Assembly: GCA_028688175.1 (NCBI GenBank)
Contig: JAQTYS010000203.1
Location: 1 to 5,089, forward strand
Source: Methanothrix sp.
GTDB lineage: Archaea > Halobacteriota > Methanosarcinia > Methanotrichales > Methanotrichaceae
Reading direction: 5' to 3'
Length of the DNA: 5,089 bases
Each line of letters opens with the position of its first letter. Position 1 is the first letter of the stretch. The notes beneath the pieces are model-generated. The model did no database searches. It saw only the letters and a list, made by a program, of their open reading frames with translations, and was not told the origin of the DNA. The position numbers were made by a program, and so were the translations under genes. Of the stretch, positions 1 to 5,058 are shown piece after piece.

Positions 1-84
1 TAGGATAAAAGAGAAGATATAACCCTGGCAGAGGAGACAGACAACAGTTACCAGCCCGACTTTGGCTTGGTTGTTAATTCTCAT
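1..84 (-). CDS. N-terminal fragment of a probable membrane or exported protein (cut by window edge)
   Basis: The frame is open from an ATG at 84 down to the window edge, giving 28 codons. The peptide begins MRINNQAKVG, with basic and polar residues, and continues into a hydrophobic stretch (about residues 10-28: LVTVVCLLC, then GYIFSFIL). This is the layout of a signal peptide or first membrane anchor. An in-frame ATG at 102 could add six residues (MQRTGF). I prefer 84 because an AT-rich TATA-like box sits about 28 nt upstream of it, suiting a leaderless or near-leaderless mRNA. The gene starts 62 nt after the polX stop on the same strand. The family cannot be identified from so short a piece, and I assign no function. 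A chance hydrophobic frame is not excluded. Confidence 0.45.
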   Translation of the reverse strand, partial: MRINNQAKVGLVTVVCLLCQGYIFSFIL

Positions 85-107
85 AAATCCCGTTCTCTGC
101 ATTACCC

Positions 108-115
108 ATTAATAA
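108..115 (-). promoter_or_regulatory. Possible TATA box for the left-edge gene
   Basis: The minus strand reads TTATTAAT here, centred about 28 nt before the ATG at 84. That is the spacing expected if transcription starts at or next to the start codon, as is common in archaea. No clear purine-rich BRE is visible upstream. AT-rich octamers are frequent by chance, so this is weak. Confidence 0.25.
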
Positions 116-146
116 GTCTTTCATGGCTTCATCTCTAGCGGCTATT

Positions 147-1874
147 TTATCGCCTCAACACAGATAGCAGATCCTTAAGAGACGAGGCATTGAGCACATC
201 CTTCTTCTCGAGCCAGCCCCGTCTGGCAACATTCACCCCGTATTTCATATTAAGAAGCTGCTTTGCATCATGGGCATCTGAGTTGATGCACAGCATTACA
301 CCCATCTCTTTAGCGGCTTTGGCATTGACATCATTCAGATCCAATCGGCTGGGATGGGAATTTATTTCCATGACCGTTTTCGTTCGGGCCGCCGCCCTTA
401 AGACCGCTTGCATATCCACTTCATAGGGTTCACGCTGATCGATGATCCTTCCAGTGGGGTGAGCAATGATATCCACATTCTCGTTTTCAATAGCCGAGAT
501 CAGCCTTCCGGTTATGGCTCTTTCCGTCTGCTGCAATCCCATGTGTACGGAAGCCACCACTACGTCGCACCTGGCCAGGAGATCATCAACATAGTCCAGC
601 CGGCCGTCGGCCTTGATGTCCACCTCCGTTCCTGCCAGTACGGTGAAATTTGCCCCCTCTAGCTCCAGCTCCTTATTGACAGCAGCTATGGCCTCGATCT
701 TTTTCTCCAGTTTCTCAGGGTCCAGGCCCCCGGCTATGCCAATGGAAGGTGAATGATCGCAAAGGGCAATATACTCGTATCCCAAAGCCTGGGCAGCATG
801 AGCCATCTCCAGGATGGAAGCCCTGCCGTCCGACCAGTCGCTGTGAACATGCAGATCGCCGCGCATGTCCTTTGGCTCCAGAAGTCTGGGCAGCGTCCCT
901 CGCAAGGCCGCCTCAATCTCGCCGCGGTCCTCCCTCATCTCCGGTGCTATGTAGGGAAGACCTATTGCGGCATAGACATCTTCCTCTCGATCATAGAACA
1001 GGTCCTGGCTGTCGGTCAGGCGCGTGAGAGAGTACTCGCTCAGAGAATAGCCTCGATTCAGGGCGAGCTGACGCAGCCGGACGTTATGCTCCTTGGAGCC
1101 TGTAAAATACTGCAGAACTGTACCAAAGGATTGGTGCTCTACTATTCTCAGGTCCACCTGAATAGTCTCCTGCACGATGACACTGGCCTTGGTTGGCCCC
1201 TGGGCCAGCACCTCTTCTACCAGTGGCATGCGCACGAAAGCAGCGACAATCTCTTCCGGCCGGATGGCGGTAGCCAGGATATCGATGTCTCCGACGGTTT
1301 CCCGCGCCCGGCGAAAGCTGCCCGCCGCAGTGATGTGCTCCAGGCCTCCCATGCCTCGCAGATAGGCCAGAATATCGTTGACAATAGGCTCGGCAGTGCT
1401 GTAGAGAATGCGAGTGCTACGCTTTTTGTACCTTTCAATGGACTTTAAAATGTTTGTCTCGCGCGTCGGCCCCATTCTGGGAAGCCTTCGGATGCGATGC
1501 TCTCTCGCCGCAGTCTCCAGCTCCTCCAGGTTGGTTATATTCAGCTTCTCGTGCAGCATAAAAACTGTCTTGGGGCCCAGGCCGGAGATCTGAAGAAGCT
1601 TTACCAGGCCGGGAGGTGTCTTGGCCAAGAGTTCCTGATGAGCTTCTATCCGGCCGGTCTTGAGATACTCTTCCACCTTCTGGGCAATGGCCTTTCCCAC
1701 ACCGGAAATGGACTGCAATCTCTTTTCCCGGCAGACTAAAGAGATGTCCTCCGGCAAAGATTCGATGGCTCTGGCTGCTTTGCTGAAGGCGATGATCTTG
1801 AAACGGTTCTCGGCATGTAGCTCCAACAGCTCTGCCATCTCGTAAAGAAGGCCGGCAACCTCGCGGTTTTTCAC
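147..1874 (-). CDS. polX: DNA polymerase X with PHP exonuclease domain (PolX)
   Basis: This is a 575-aa family X DNA polymerase of the bacterial/archaeal type, which fills short gaps in base-excision and related repair. An 8-kDa-like N-terminal domain carries two helix-hairpin-helix motifs (ISGVGKAIAQ 56-65; ISGLGPKTVF 96-105). The palm has GSFRR (185-189) and the metal-binding aspartates D196, D198 and D241. The thumb motif YFTGSKEHN (256-264) aligns with Pol beta Y271-N279, and R268 with Pol beta R283. A C-terminal PHP domain (about 337-575) keeps all expected metal ligands: H342, H344, D349, H374, E417, H444, H472, D533 and H535. It should therefore have 3'-5' exonuclease activity, as shown for Bacillus subtilis PolX (570 aa, nearly the same length). 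The start is GTG at 1874, chosen because the family N-terminus begins there (MKNREVAGLLYEMAELLE). No Shine-Dalgarno precedes it, and a TATA-like box about 30 nt upstream suggests a leaderless mRNA. Confidence 0.97.
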   Translation of the reverse strand: MKNREVAGLLYEMAELLELHAENRFKIIAFSKAARAIESLPEDISLVCREKRLQSISGVGKAIAQKVEEYLKTGRIEAHQELLAKTPPGLVKLLQISGLGPKTVFMLHEKLNITNLEELETAAREHRIRRLPRMGPTRETNILKSIERYKKRSTRILYSTAEPIVNDILAYLRGMGGLEHITAAGSFRRARETVGDIDILATAIRPEEIVAAFVRMPLVEEVLAQGPTKASVIVQETIQVDLRIVEHQSFGTVLQYFTGSKEHNVRLRQLALNRGYSLSEYSLTRLTDSQDLFYDREEDVYAAIGLPYIAPEMREDRGEIEAALRGTLPRLLEPKDMRGDLHVHSDWSDGRASILEMAHAAQALGYEYIALCDHSPSIGIAGGLDPEKLEKKIEAIAAVNKELELEGANFTVLAGTEVDIKADGRLDYVDDLLARCDVVVASVHMGLQQTERAITGRLISAIENENVDIIAHPTGRIIDQREPYEVDMQAVLRAAARTKTVMEINSHPSRLDLNDVNAKAAKEMGVMLCINSDAHDAKQLLNMKYGVNVARRGWLEKKDVLNASSLKDLLSVLRR

Positions 1875-1898
1875 GGAGGAGATTGAGTAGGGATAGGT

Positions 1899-1909
1899 AA
1901 TAATATTTT
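1899..1909 (-). promoter_or_regulatory. Probable TATA box for polX
   Basis: The minus strand reads AAAATATTATT, centred about 30 nt upstream of the GTG start of polX. With an archaeal TATA-to-start distance of about 26 nt, transcription would begin within a few bases of the GTG. This fits the absence of any Shine-Dalgarno: the bases just before GTG are CTCCTCC, the complement of a ribosome binding site. The case rests on position and composition only. Confidence 0.42.
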
Positions 1910-1930
1910 CCTGTCGGCAGCCTCGTTAAA

Positions 1931-1972
1931 TCCGGCAATGAGCCTGCTTGCAGGAATCAGGCTCCCGTCGGA
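1931..1972. repeat. GC-rich inverted repeat (hairpin) upstream of polX
   Basis: GAGCCTG (1940-1946) and CAGGCTC (1958-1964) form a perfect 7-bp stem with an 11-nt loop. An outer pair, TCCG (1931-1934) and CGGA (1969-1972), extends it across a small internal loop. An alternative small stem (CCTGC/GCAGG, 1943-1954) competes with the main one. It lies upstream of the presumed polX TATA box and has no T-run after it on either strand, so it does not look like a terminator. It could be a protein-binding site, part of an unrecognised RNA, or a remnant of a dispersed repeat. Confidence 0.6.
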
Positions 1973-1985
1973 TGGCCGTAAGTCA

Positions 1986-2011
1986 GATCAGTATTTATGA
2001 TCAGTAATTTA
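1986..2011. repeat. Tandem 13-nt imperfect direct repeat
   Basis: GATCAGTATTTAT (1986-1998) is followed without spacing by GATCAGTAATTTA (1999-2011). The first eight bases are identical and 10 of 13 match overall. The unit starts with a near-palindromic GATC core. Two close copies upstream of a gene could be an operator for polX or a neighbouring transcript, but an AT-rich slippage duplication explains it equally well. Confidence 0.55.
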
Positions 2012-2039
2012 CCAAATCCGCAAAATAGTTTCTGTGGGG

Positions 2040-2046
2040 TATATAT
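2040..2046. promoter_or_regulatory. Isolated TATATAT, possible TATA box (orientation ambiguous)
   Basis: TATATAT stands between more GC-rich flanks (GTGGGG before, CCGATT after). It is symmetric, so strand cannot be read from it alone. On the plus strand, initiation would fall near 2069, just before the paired hairpins at 2071-2150. On the minus strand, initiation would fall near 2017, giving polX a leader of about 140 nt that contains the 1931-1972 hairpin. Confidence 0.3.
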
Positions 2047-2070
2047 CCGATTAATGGAATTCACTTAAAT

Positions 2071-2098
2071 GTTTCATTTGCTATTTGATGAATGAAAT
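2071..2098. repeat. AT-rich inverted repeat (hairpin)
   Basis: TTTCATT (2072-2078) pairs with AATGAAA (2091-2097). On the plus-strand RNA the helix can be lengthened by G-U pairs at both ends (2071-2098, 2079-2090, 2080-2089), leaving a loop of about 8 nt. It ends two bases before the next hairpin begins. Confidence 0.5.
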
Positions 2099-2100
2099 TA

Positions 2101-2150
2101 GGCTCAAACGCCCCCGCTACCTGGGAGGGAGAGCAGGGAGGATTTGAGCC
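2101..2150. repeat. 50-bp inverted repeat with G-rich loop
   Basis: GGCTCAAA (2101-2108) and TTTGAGCC (2143-2150) form a perfect 8-bp terminal stem. Further pairing inside is possible: CCC 2112-2114 with GGG 2136-2138, and GCT 2116-2118 with AGC 2132-2134. The plus-strand apical part has G runs at 2123-2125, 2127-2129, 2136-2138 and 2140-2141, a near G-quadruplex pattern in which the last run has only two G. No T-run follows on either strand. Its role is unknown: structured RNA, protein-binding cruciform or small repeat element are all possible. Confidence 0.65.
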
Positions 2151-2194
2151 AAATAATTCGTGACCATAATGAATAAAAGCCTTGCGGTAAACAA

Positions 2195-2207
2195 CCTAAA
2201 CAAAAAC
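2195..2207 (-). terminator. Possible T-run terminator after the secreted-protein gene
   Basis: The minus strand reads GTTTTTGTTTAGG here, about 80 nt after the stop codon of the secreted-protein gene. Oligo-T stretches without a strong hairpin are the usual archaeal intrinsic termination signal. A weak stem (TAAAC 2235-2239 / GTTTA 2246-2250) lies upstream of the run but is probably incidental. Confidence 0.4.
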
Positions 2208-2286
2208 TTTAAGTTCTAACATTTAAACGCCTGATAAACACCATCGTTTACTCTAATGAAGACTGCATGTTTTGAGCATTCAATTC

Positions 2287-2997
2287 CTAATTTACGCCAA
2301 GCATACCTTCTGCGGTTCCTATCCATGTCTCGCCTTTGGTTGAGAACGCCTTGTATTCGCCAGAGGCTGAGCTGCCGCTAAGATTGAGAGTGAGTCGGTA
2401 AAGGTTTACAATCCCGGAAGAAATCACATCCAGACGGAGCTTATCTGCGGAAATTAAGCCCGATGCCAGGACCTTCAAAGTATCGCCGCCATCATTTATG
2501 TTGCCCATTCCAAGAACTGTGCTCTCCGATTGGAAAAGGCTGAGTGCCATAAATCGATTCTTACTGTCTTTAAGCCGAAAGGACCAGTTTCCTGCCACGC
2601 TAGCTATCGGCGAGACGGTCGGCTGCGGCGACAATACGGCTTTGGCCTGACCATAGCTTGCGCCACCTGTGCTTACAGTGCTTTCGCTTACGGTACTTGC
2701 TGTTTGATAGGTGAGTGCCTCGCCGGTGCTTGCAGAACTTCGTGCCTCCTGCGGATTGGTGCTGCTTCCGGAAAGCTTGCCGGGCATGGTGAAATTGATG
2801 CCGCTCTCCTCGCTCCACAGCTTCCTTGATGCCTGGGGATTTTCCGGAATACCGTTATTAAAAACGTAGATGCCATTGCTGGCATCGATGAGCTCATCAG
2901 CGGATAGTCCCGATCCACCATCTATGATGGCGCAGGCATGGAATGTAAATAATGCAGATATCACCAGCACTAAGGCAATTAGAAATTCAAATTTCAT
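2287..2997 (-). CDS. Secreted protein with Ser/Thr-rich linker and C-terminal beta-type domain
   Basis: This 236-aa exported protein has no known activity. Residues 1-23 form a Sec-type signal peptide: MKFEF, a hydrophobic core, then an AxA-like site ACA (21-23), with the mature protein beginning IIDGG. C22 does not sit in a convincing lipobox. Residues 24-70 are a short polar region. Residues 71-132 are a low-complexity Ser/Thr/Ala/Pro linker. Residues 133-232 alternate polar and hydrophobic residues and look like a compact beta domain (GNWSFRLKDS ... NLYRLTLNLSGSSASGEY ... GETWIGTAEG). I recall similar domains with a WSF...D start and a LYRL...L core in many Methanothrix surface proteins, but cannot verify this here. 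N68, N137 and N205 lie in N-X-S/T sequons and could be glycosylated outside the cell. The ATG at 2997 is set by the signal peptide; no Shine-Dalgarno is visible. It lies 36 bp after the DUF2958 gene, so co-transcription or its own promoter are both possible. Confidence 0.85.
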   Translation of the reverse strand: MKFEFLIALVLVISALFTFHACAIIDGGSGLSADELIDASNGIYVFNNGIPENPQASRKLWSEESGINFTMPGKLSGSSTNPQEARSSASTGEALTYQTASTVSESTVSTGGASYGQAKAVLSPQPTVSPIASVAGNWSFRLKDSKNRFMALSLFQSESTVLGMGNINDGGDTLKVLASGLISADKLRLDVISSGIVNLYRLTLNLSGSSASGEYKAFSTKGETWIGTAEGMLGVN

Positions 2998-3033
2998 AGC
3001 TACATGGTAATATGCGCTTTGATAACTTAAGGC

Positions 3034-3396
3034 TTATGTTATATCCGGCTGACAAATCATCATTTTTACATATTCGGTCAGGATGGGAATCTCCTTGGCT
3101 ATCATCGGCTTCCAGTCTTCATCAACCATCGGCTCCCAGACCTCTCCTTTTTTTGCCCAGTAGAGTATCTCTTCTATGCTGCATTGCCCTGAAGAGAGCC
3201 CGTCCGATTTATTCTCAAAGAATCCGAAGAATTTCTTGCCGATAGAACCATACTCTGCCAGATACCAGTGCATCTTCTTTTTGTTGAAAAGGTGCAGATA
3301 AATTATCTCTTCACCAATTAAAGAGTGGTCATAGGTTAAGGCTGGTAGCTTGGCCAGATCACTTGGCTTTAGATCGCTGAATCTTCTACCAATCAT
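3034..3396 (-). CDS. DUF2958-like protein, translationally coupled to herA
   Basis: This 120-aa soluble protein has no signal peptide or membrane segment. Its pattern matches what I know of DUF2958: an N-terminal LPALTYD (17-23), then YLHLF (33-37), WYLAEY (44-49) and FFGFF (56-60), followed by SIEEILYW (73-80) and an acidic VDEDWKP (91-97). In the family these correspond to a K/HLF-P...WY..E(Y/F) core, an FG turn, a Leu/Glu-rich helix and an E-x-D segment. The biochemical function of DUF2958 is not known to me; members are often found on plasmids and other mobile DNA. The ATG shares bases with the herA TGA (ATGA, 4-bp overlap), so its translation probably depends on ribosomes finishing herA. 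The gene looks more AT-rich than herA. The family call is from memory of the motif pattern. Confidence 0.8.
   Translation of the reverse strand: MIGRRFSDLKPSDLAKLPALTYDHSLIGEEIIYLHLFNKKKMHWYLAEYGSIGKKFFGFFENKSDGLSSGQCSIEEILYWAKKGEVWEPMVDEDWKPMIAKEIPILTEYVKMMICQPDIT
3039..3044 (-). promoter_or_regulatory. Weak TATA-like site before the secreted-protein gene
   Basis: The minus strand reads ATATAA, overlapping the last codons of the DUF2958 gene, about 45 nt before the ATG at 2997. It would give a leader of about 18 nt. A second AT-rich candidate at 3021-3030 (TTAAGTTATC on the minus strand) would make the mRNA leaderless. Either could be chance, with the gene instead reading from the herA promoter. 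Confidence 0.25.
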
Positions 3397-4997
3397 GCCT
3401 TTCTCGCCCCAAAAACCTTCTTTAATAGGCCGCTTGCTTTCTTCTCCCTGGGCCTACTTGGCTTGGTTCCCGCAGGAGAAGTCGGTGGAGTGCCGGATCT
3501 TTTATCAGAACCCCGAGAAGTACGGACTGCTCCTTTTGCTTTATCTTTAATCACTATCTGGGTGCTCACTCCCCCATGTCTGGATTTCCTGGGCCGGACA
3601 TCAACTGTGATGGGCCGTTCGATCTCATTGCTCACCAGCATGGCCACCCCAGCCGGCAGCCTCTTGATCTCTTCCTCCAGATCGCCAGTCATTCCCTCCA
3701 GGCCTTTGGAGAGAGCTTTGAGGTCATTGGGATTGGTAACTCTCATAATGATCTGAGTGTTGCACTGGGAGATGACGTTCTTGTCCACACGGGCCGGCCT
3801 CTGGCTGATGACCATCAACCCCAGGCCAAATTTTCTGCCCTCCGCGGCAATGGTGCGCACAATGCTGGTGGAAGCGGCGTTTCCGCTGCCCCGTTCCGGA
3901 ATGTAGTTATGGGCTTCCTCCACCACTACCATTCCCGGTGAAATCAGCCTACGCTTTCTGGCTTCAAAGACATCTGTTAAAAGCCGAGATACGATCATGG
4001 CCTGCAGTTCGGGGAGGATACCGGTCATGTCGATAACGGCTGCCCTGCCGGGCCGTAAAAGCTCTTCTACCGGCGTCTCCGCTCCCGAGAAGAGTCCCAG
4101 CTCCAGAAGTGACTCAAGCTGGCCCACTAAATTCCACTTTGTCTTGGAATTACTTCGTACTACCTGTTCAATGATGTCTTCCAGGGTGTAGACATCAGTC
4201 TCCGCCCGCAGGGCACTGACTGCCTCGTAGAGCAATCCCAACTGGCCGCTGCTGCTGCTCTCATGGGGAATCATCTTCGAGACTTCCCGGGCAGACATGT
4301 TCATTCCGTTAAAGCGAAAAGGCCGATCGGCTCTGGGATTCATGGCCATCTCGCCCGGAGTGTAGATGGTTGCGTCATAGCCGCGCGGCTTGACCTTATA
4401 TTTGGAAAAGTCGCCCACTTTATTGGGCTCCTTCATGGAGGCGTACTCACCATGAGGGTCTATGATGAGCAGAGCCACTTTCCTTTCCAGAAGCTCCTCC
4501 AAAATCACAGCAGCTGTATAGGATTTTCCTGAACCGGTCTTGGCCAGTACGCTGCAATGCTTTTGTACAAGGGTATTGGCATCCAGCTCCACCCGGATAT
4601 CATAGCCTCGCAACATGCCGATGTACATGTCTCCCTTGGCCAGGCCCAGCGTTGCCTTGATCAGTTTTTCGTCGGCTATGAATACAGGATCTCCCGGACG
4701 GGCAGGGCTGGTGGGAAGACGCAGCTTGCCATTGCTTGTCACTCCGATAACCCTGGCTTCAGCTATCATCATCTCTTTAGAATCATAATTGCGGGCTGCA
4801 TCATTGAGCTGGTTTACACTGTAGGCGATGTTTGATCGTTTGATGTCCTCCACCTGGGCGAGGGCCCATTCTCTTCCGTCAGCTTTGGCCTTGATGTATG
4901 TGCCTCGACCCACCTCTTTGTTTATAATGAACTTGAATGCTAATGGATTGGTCTCACCAACAATTGTTCCGACCGATCCCTTTGCTATAGACATCAT
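3393..4997 (-). CDS. herA: HerA-type hexameric DNA translocase/helicase
   Basis: This 534-aa FtsK/HerA-superfamily ATPase (DUF87) is close to the usual length of about 500 aa. Archaeal HerA forms a hexameric ring that pumps along duplex DNA and, with the nuclease NurA, resects broken ends for homologous recombination alongside Mre11-Rad50. Residues 1 to about 140 form the HAS-barrel. The Walker A motif is AKTGSGKS (152-159), followed by LLIIDPHGEY (176-185), which is typical of the family. The Walker B strand is MVVVEEAH (356-363) with the catalytic glutamates. RTIAAEGRKFG (381-391) and ISQRP (397-401) are the conserved arginine/sensor segments. All key residues are intact. Residues 470-534 are a basic K/R/S/P-rich tail ending in GLLKKVFGARKA. 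The start is one of two consecutive ATGs (4997, 4994); no other ATG, GTG or TTG lies between it and the upstream in-frame stop at 5076-5078. NurA is not seen; the downstream coupled gene is DUF2958. Confidence 0.95.
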   Translation of the reverse strand: MMSIAKGSVGTIVGETNPLAFKFIINKEVGRGTYIKAKADGREWALAQVEDIKRSNIAYSVNQLNDAARNYDSKEMMIAEARVIGVTSNGKLRLPTSPARPGDPVFIADEKLIKATLGLAKGDMYIGMLRGYDIRVELDANTLVQKHCSVLAKTGSGKSYTAAVILEELLERKVALLIIDPHGEYASMKEPNKVGDFSKYKVKPRGYDATIYTPGEMAMNPRADRPFRFNGMNMSAREVSKMIPHESSSSGQLGLLYEAVSALRAETDVYTLEDIIEQVVRSNSKTKWNLVGQLESLLELGLFSGAETPVEELLRPGRAAVIDMTGILPELQAMIVSRLLTDVFEARKRRLISPGMVVVEEAHNYIPERGSGNAASTSIVRTIAAEGRKFGLGLMVISQRPARVDKNVISQCNTQIIMRVTNPNDLKALSKGLEGMTGDLEEEIKRLPAGVAMLVSNEIERPITVDVRPRKSRHGGVSTQIVIKDKAKGAVRTSRGSDKRSGTPPTSPAGTKPSRPREKKASGLLKKVFGARKA

Positions 4998-5049
4998 TTT
5001 CTTGCATCGCCTTCTTGCTACATTCCCTTTTTCAATACGTATCTTGAAG

Positions 5050-5058
5050 TATAAAAAG
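5050..5058 (-). promoter_or_regulatory. TATA box for herA (and the coupled DUF2958 gene)
   Basis: The minus strand reads CTTTTTATA, a good match to the archaeal TTTATA-type box, centred about 57 nt upstream of the herA ATG. Transcription would start near 5027, giving a leader of about 30 nt. That leader contains AAGAAGG (5018-5012), a weak Shine-Dalgarno about 12 nt before the ATG. It suggests herA heads its own transcript rather than reading from a gene beyond the right edge. Confidence 0.5.

Larger units (their letters stand above)
2069..2150 (+). ncRNA. Candidate small structured RNA (speculative)
   Basis: Two hairpins lie end to end (2071-2098 and 2101-2150), about 25 nt downstream of a plus-strand TATATAT (2040-2046), the spacing of an archaeal promoter and start site. 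The segment has no open frame of note and matches no RNA family I can recognise. It lacks tRNA features, and the one TGATGA (2086-2091) has no CTGA partner at C/D-box spacing. Strand and ends are inferred from TATA spacing only. Confidence 0.2.
1875..2286. other. 412-bp intergenic region with several inverted repeats
   Basis: This stretch between the secreted-protein gene and polX contains no convincing gene. The longest frames beginning with ATG that I could read on either strand are about 20-23 codons and lack ribosome binding sites. It does contain a probable T-run terminator, two adjacent hairpins, an isolated TATATAT, a tandem 13-nt repeat, a GC-rich hairpin and the polX TATA-like box, each listed separately. 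Composition alternates sharply between AT-rich stretches and GC-rich hairpin arms, unlike the evenly mixed coding sequence either side. Confidence 0.7.

Noticed and set aside
72..150. Protein-like minus-strand frame just after the polX stop (ending MGNAENGIYEN), as if polX were frameshifted
   Set aside because: PolX already ends at the normal family length after a complete PHP domain, so no extension is needed; about 25 codons can stay open by chance.
753..1448. Long plus-strand open frame (231 codons) antisense to polX
   Set aside because: It lies wholly inside the well-supported polX gene, has no recognisable domain, and its composition is what the reverse complement of a GC-moderate gene gives.
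1435..1938. Alternative-frame minus-strand open frame overlapping the polX start
   Set aside because: It starts at TTG, is out of frame with the PolX helix-hairpin-helix region, and reads as low-complexity Arg/Gly/Ser-rich sequence.
1939..2069. Short plus-strand frames (about 20 codons from 1939; 23 codons from 1998)
   Set aside because: No ribosome binding site, no recognisable peptide, and the first coincides with a hairpin that explains its sequence better.
2086..2091. TGATGA as a C box of a C/D guide RNA
   Set aside because: No CTGA D box or second box pair lies at suitable spacing on the plus strand, and the base before it is T rather than a purine.
2101..2150. The 50-bp inverted repeat as a rho-independent terminator or a tRNA
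   Set aside because: No T-run follows on either strand, and there is no tRNA T-arm consensus or cloverleaf pairing.
2159..2218. About 16-20-codon plus-strand frame (GTG 2159 or ATG 2168) after a GGAGG-like stretch
   Set aside because: The G-rich stretch belongs to the inverted repeat and is about 20 nt from the start; the peptide has no recognisable features.
3576..3941. Plus-strand open frame (121 codons) antisense to herA
   Set aside because: It is a shadow of the conserved HerA ATPase core; no family features and no promoter or ribosome binding site.
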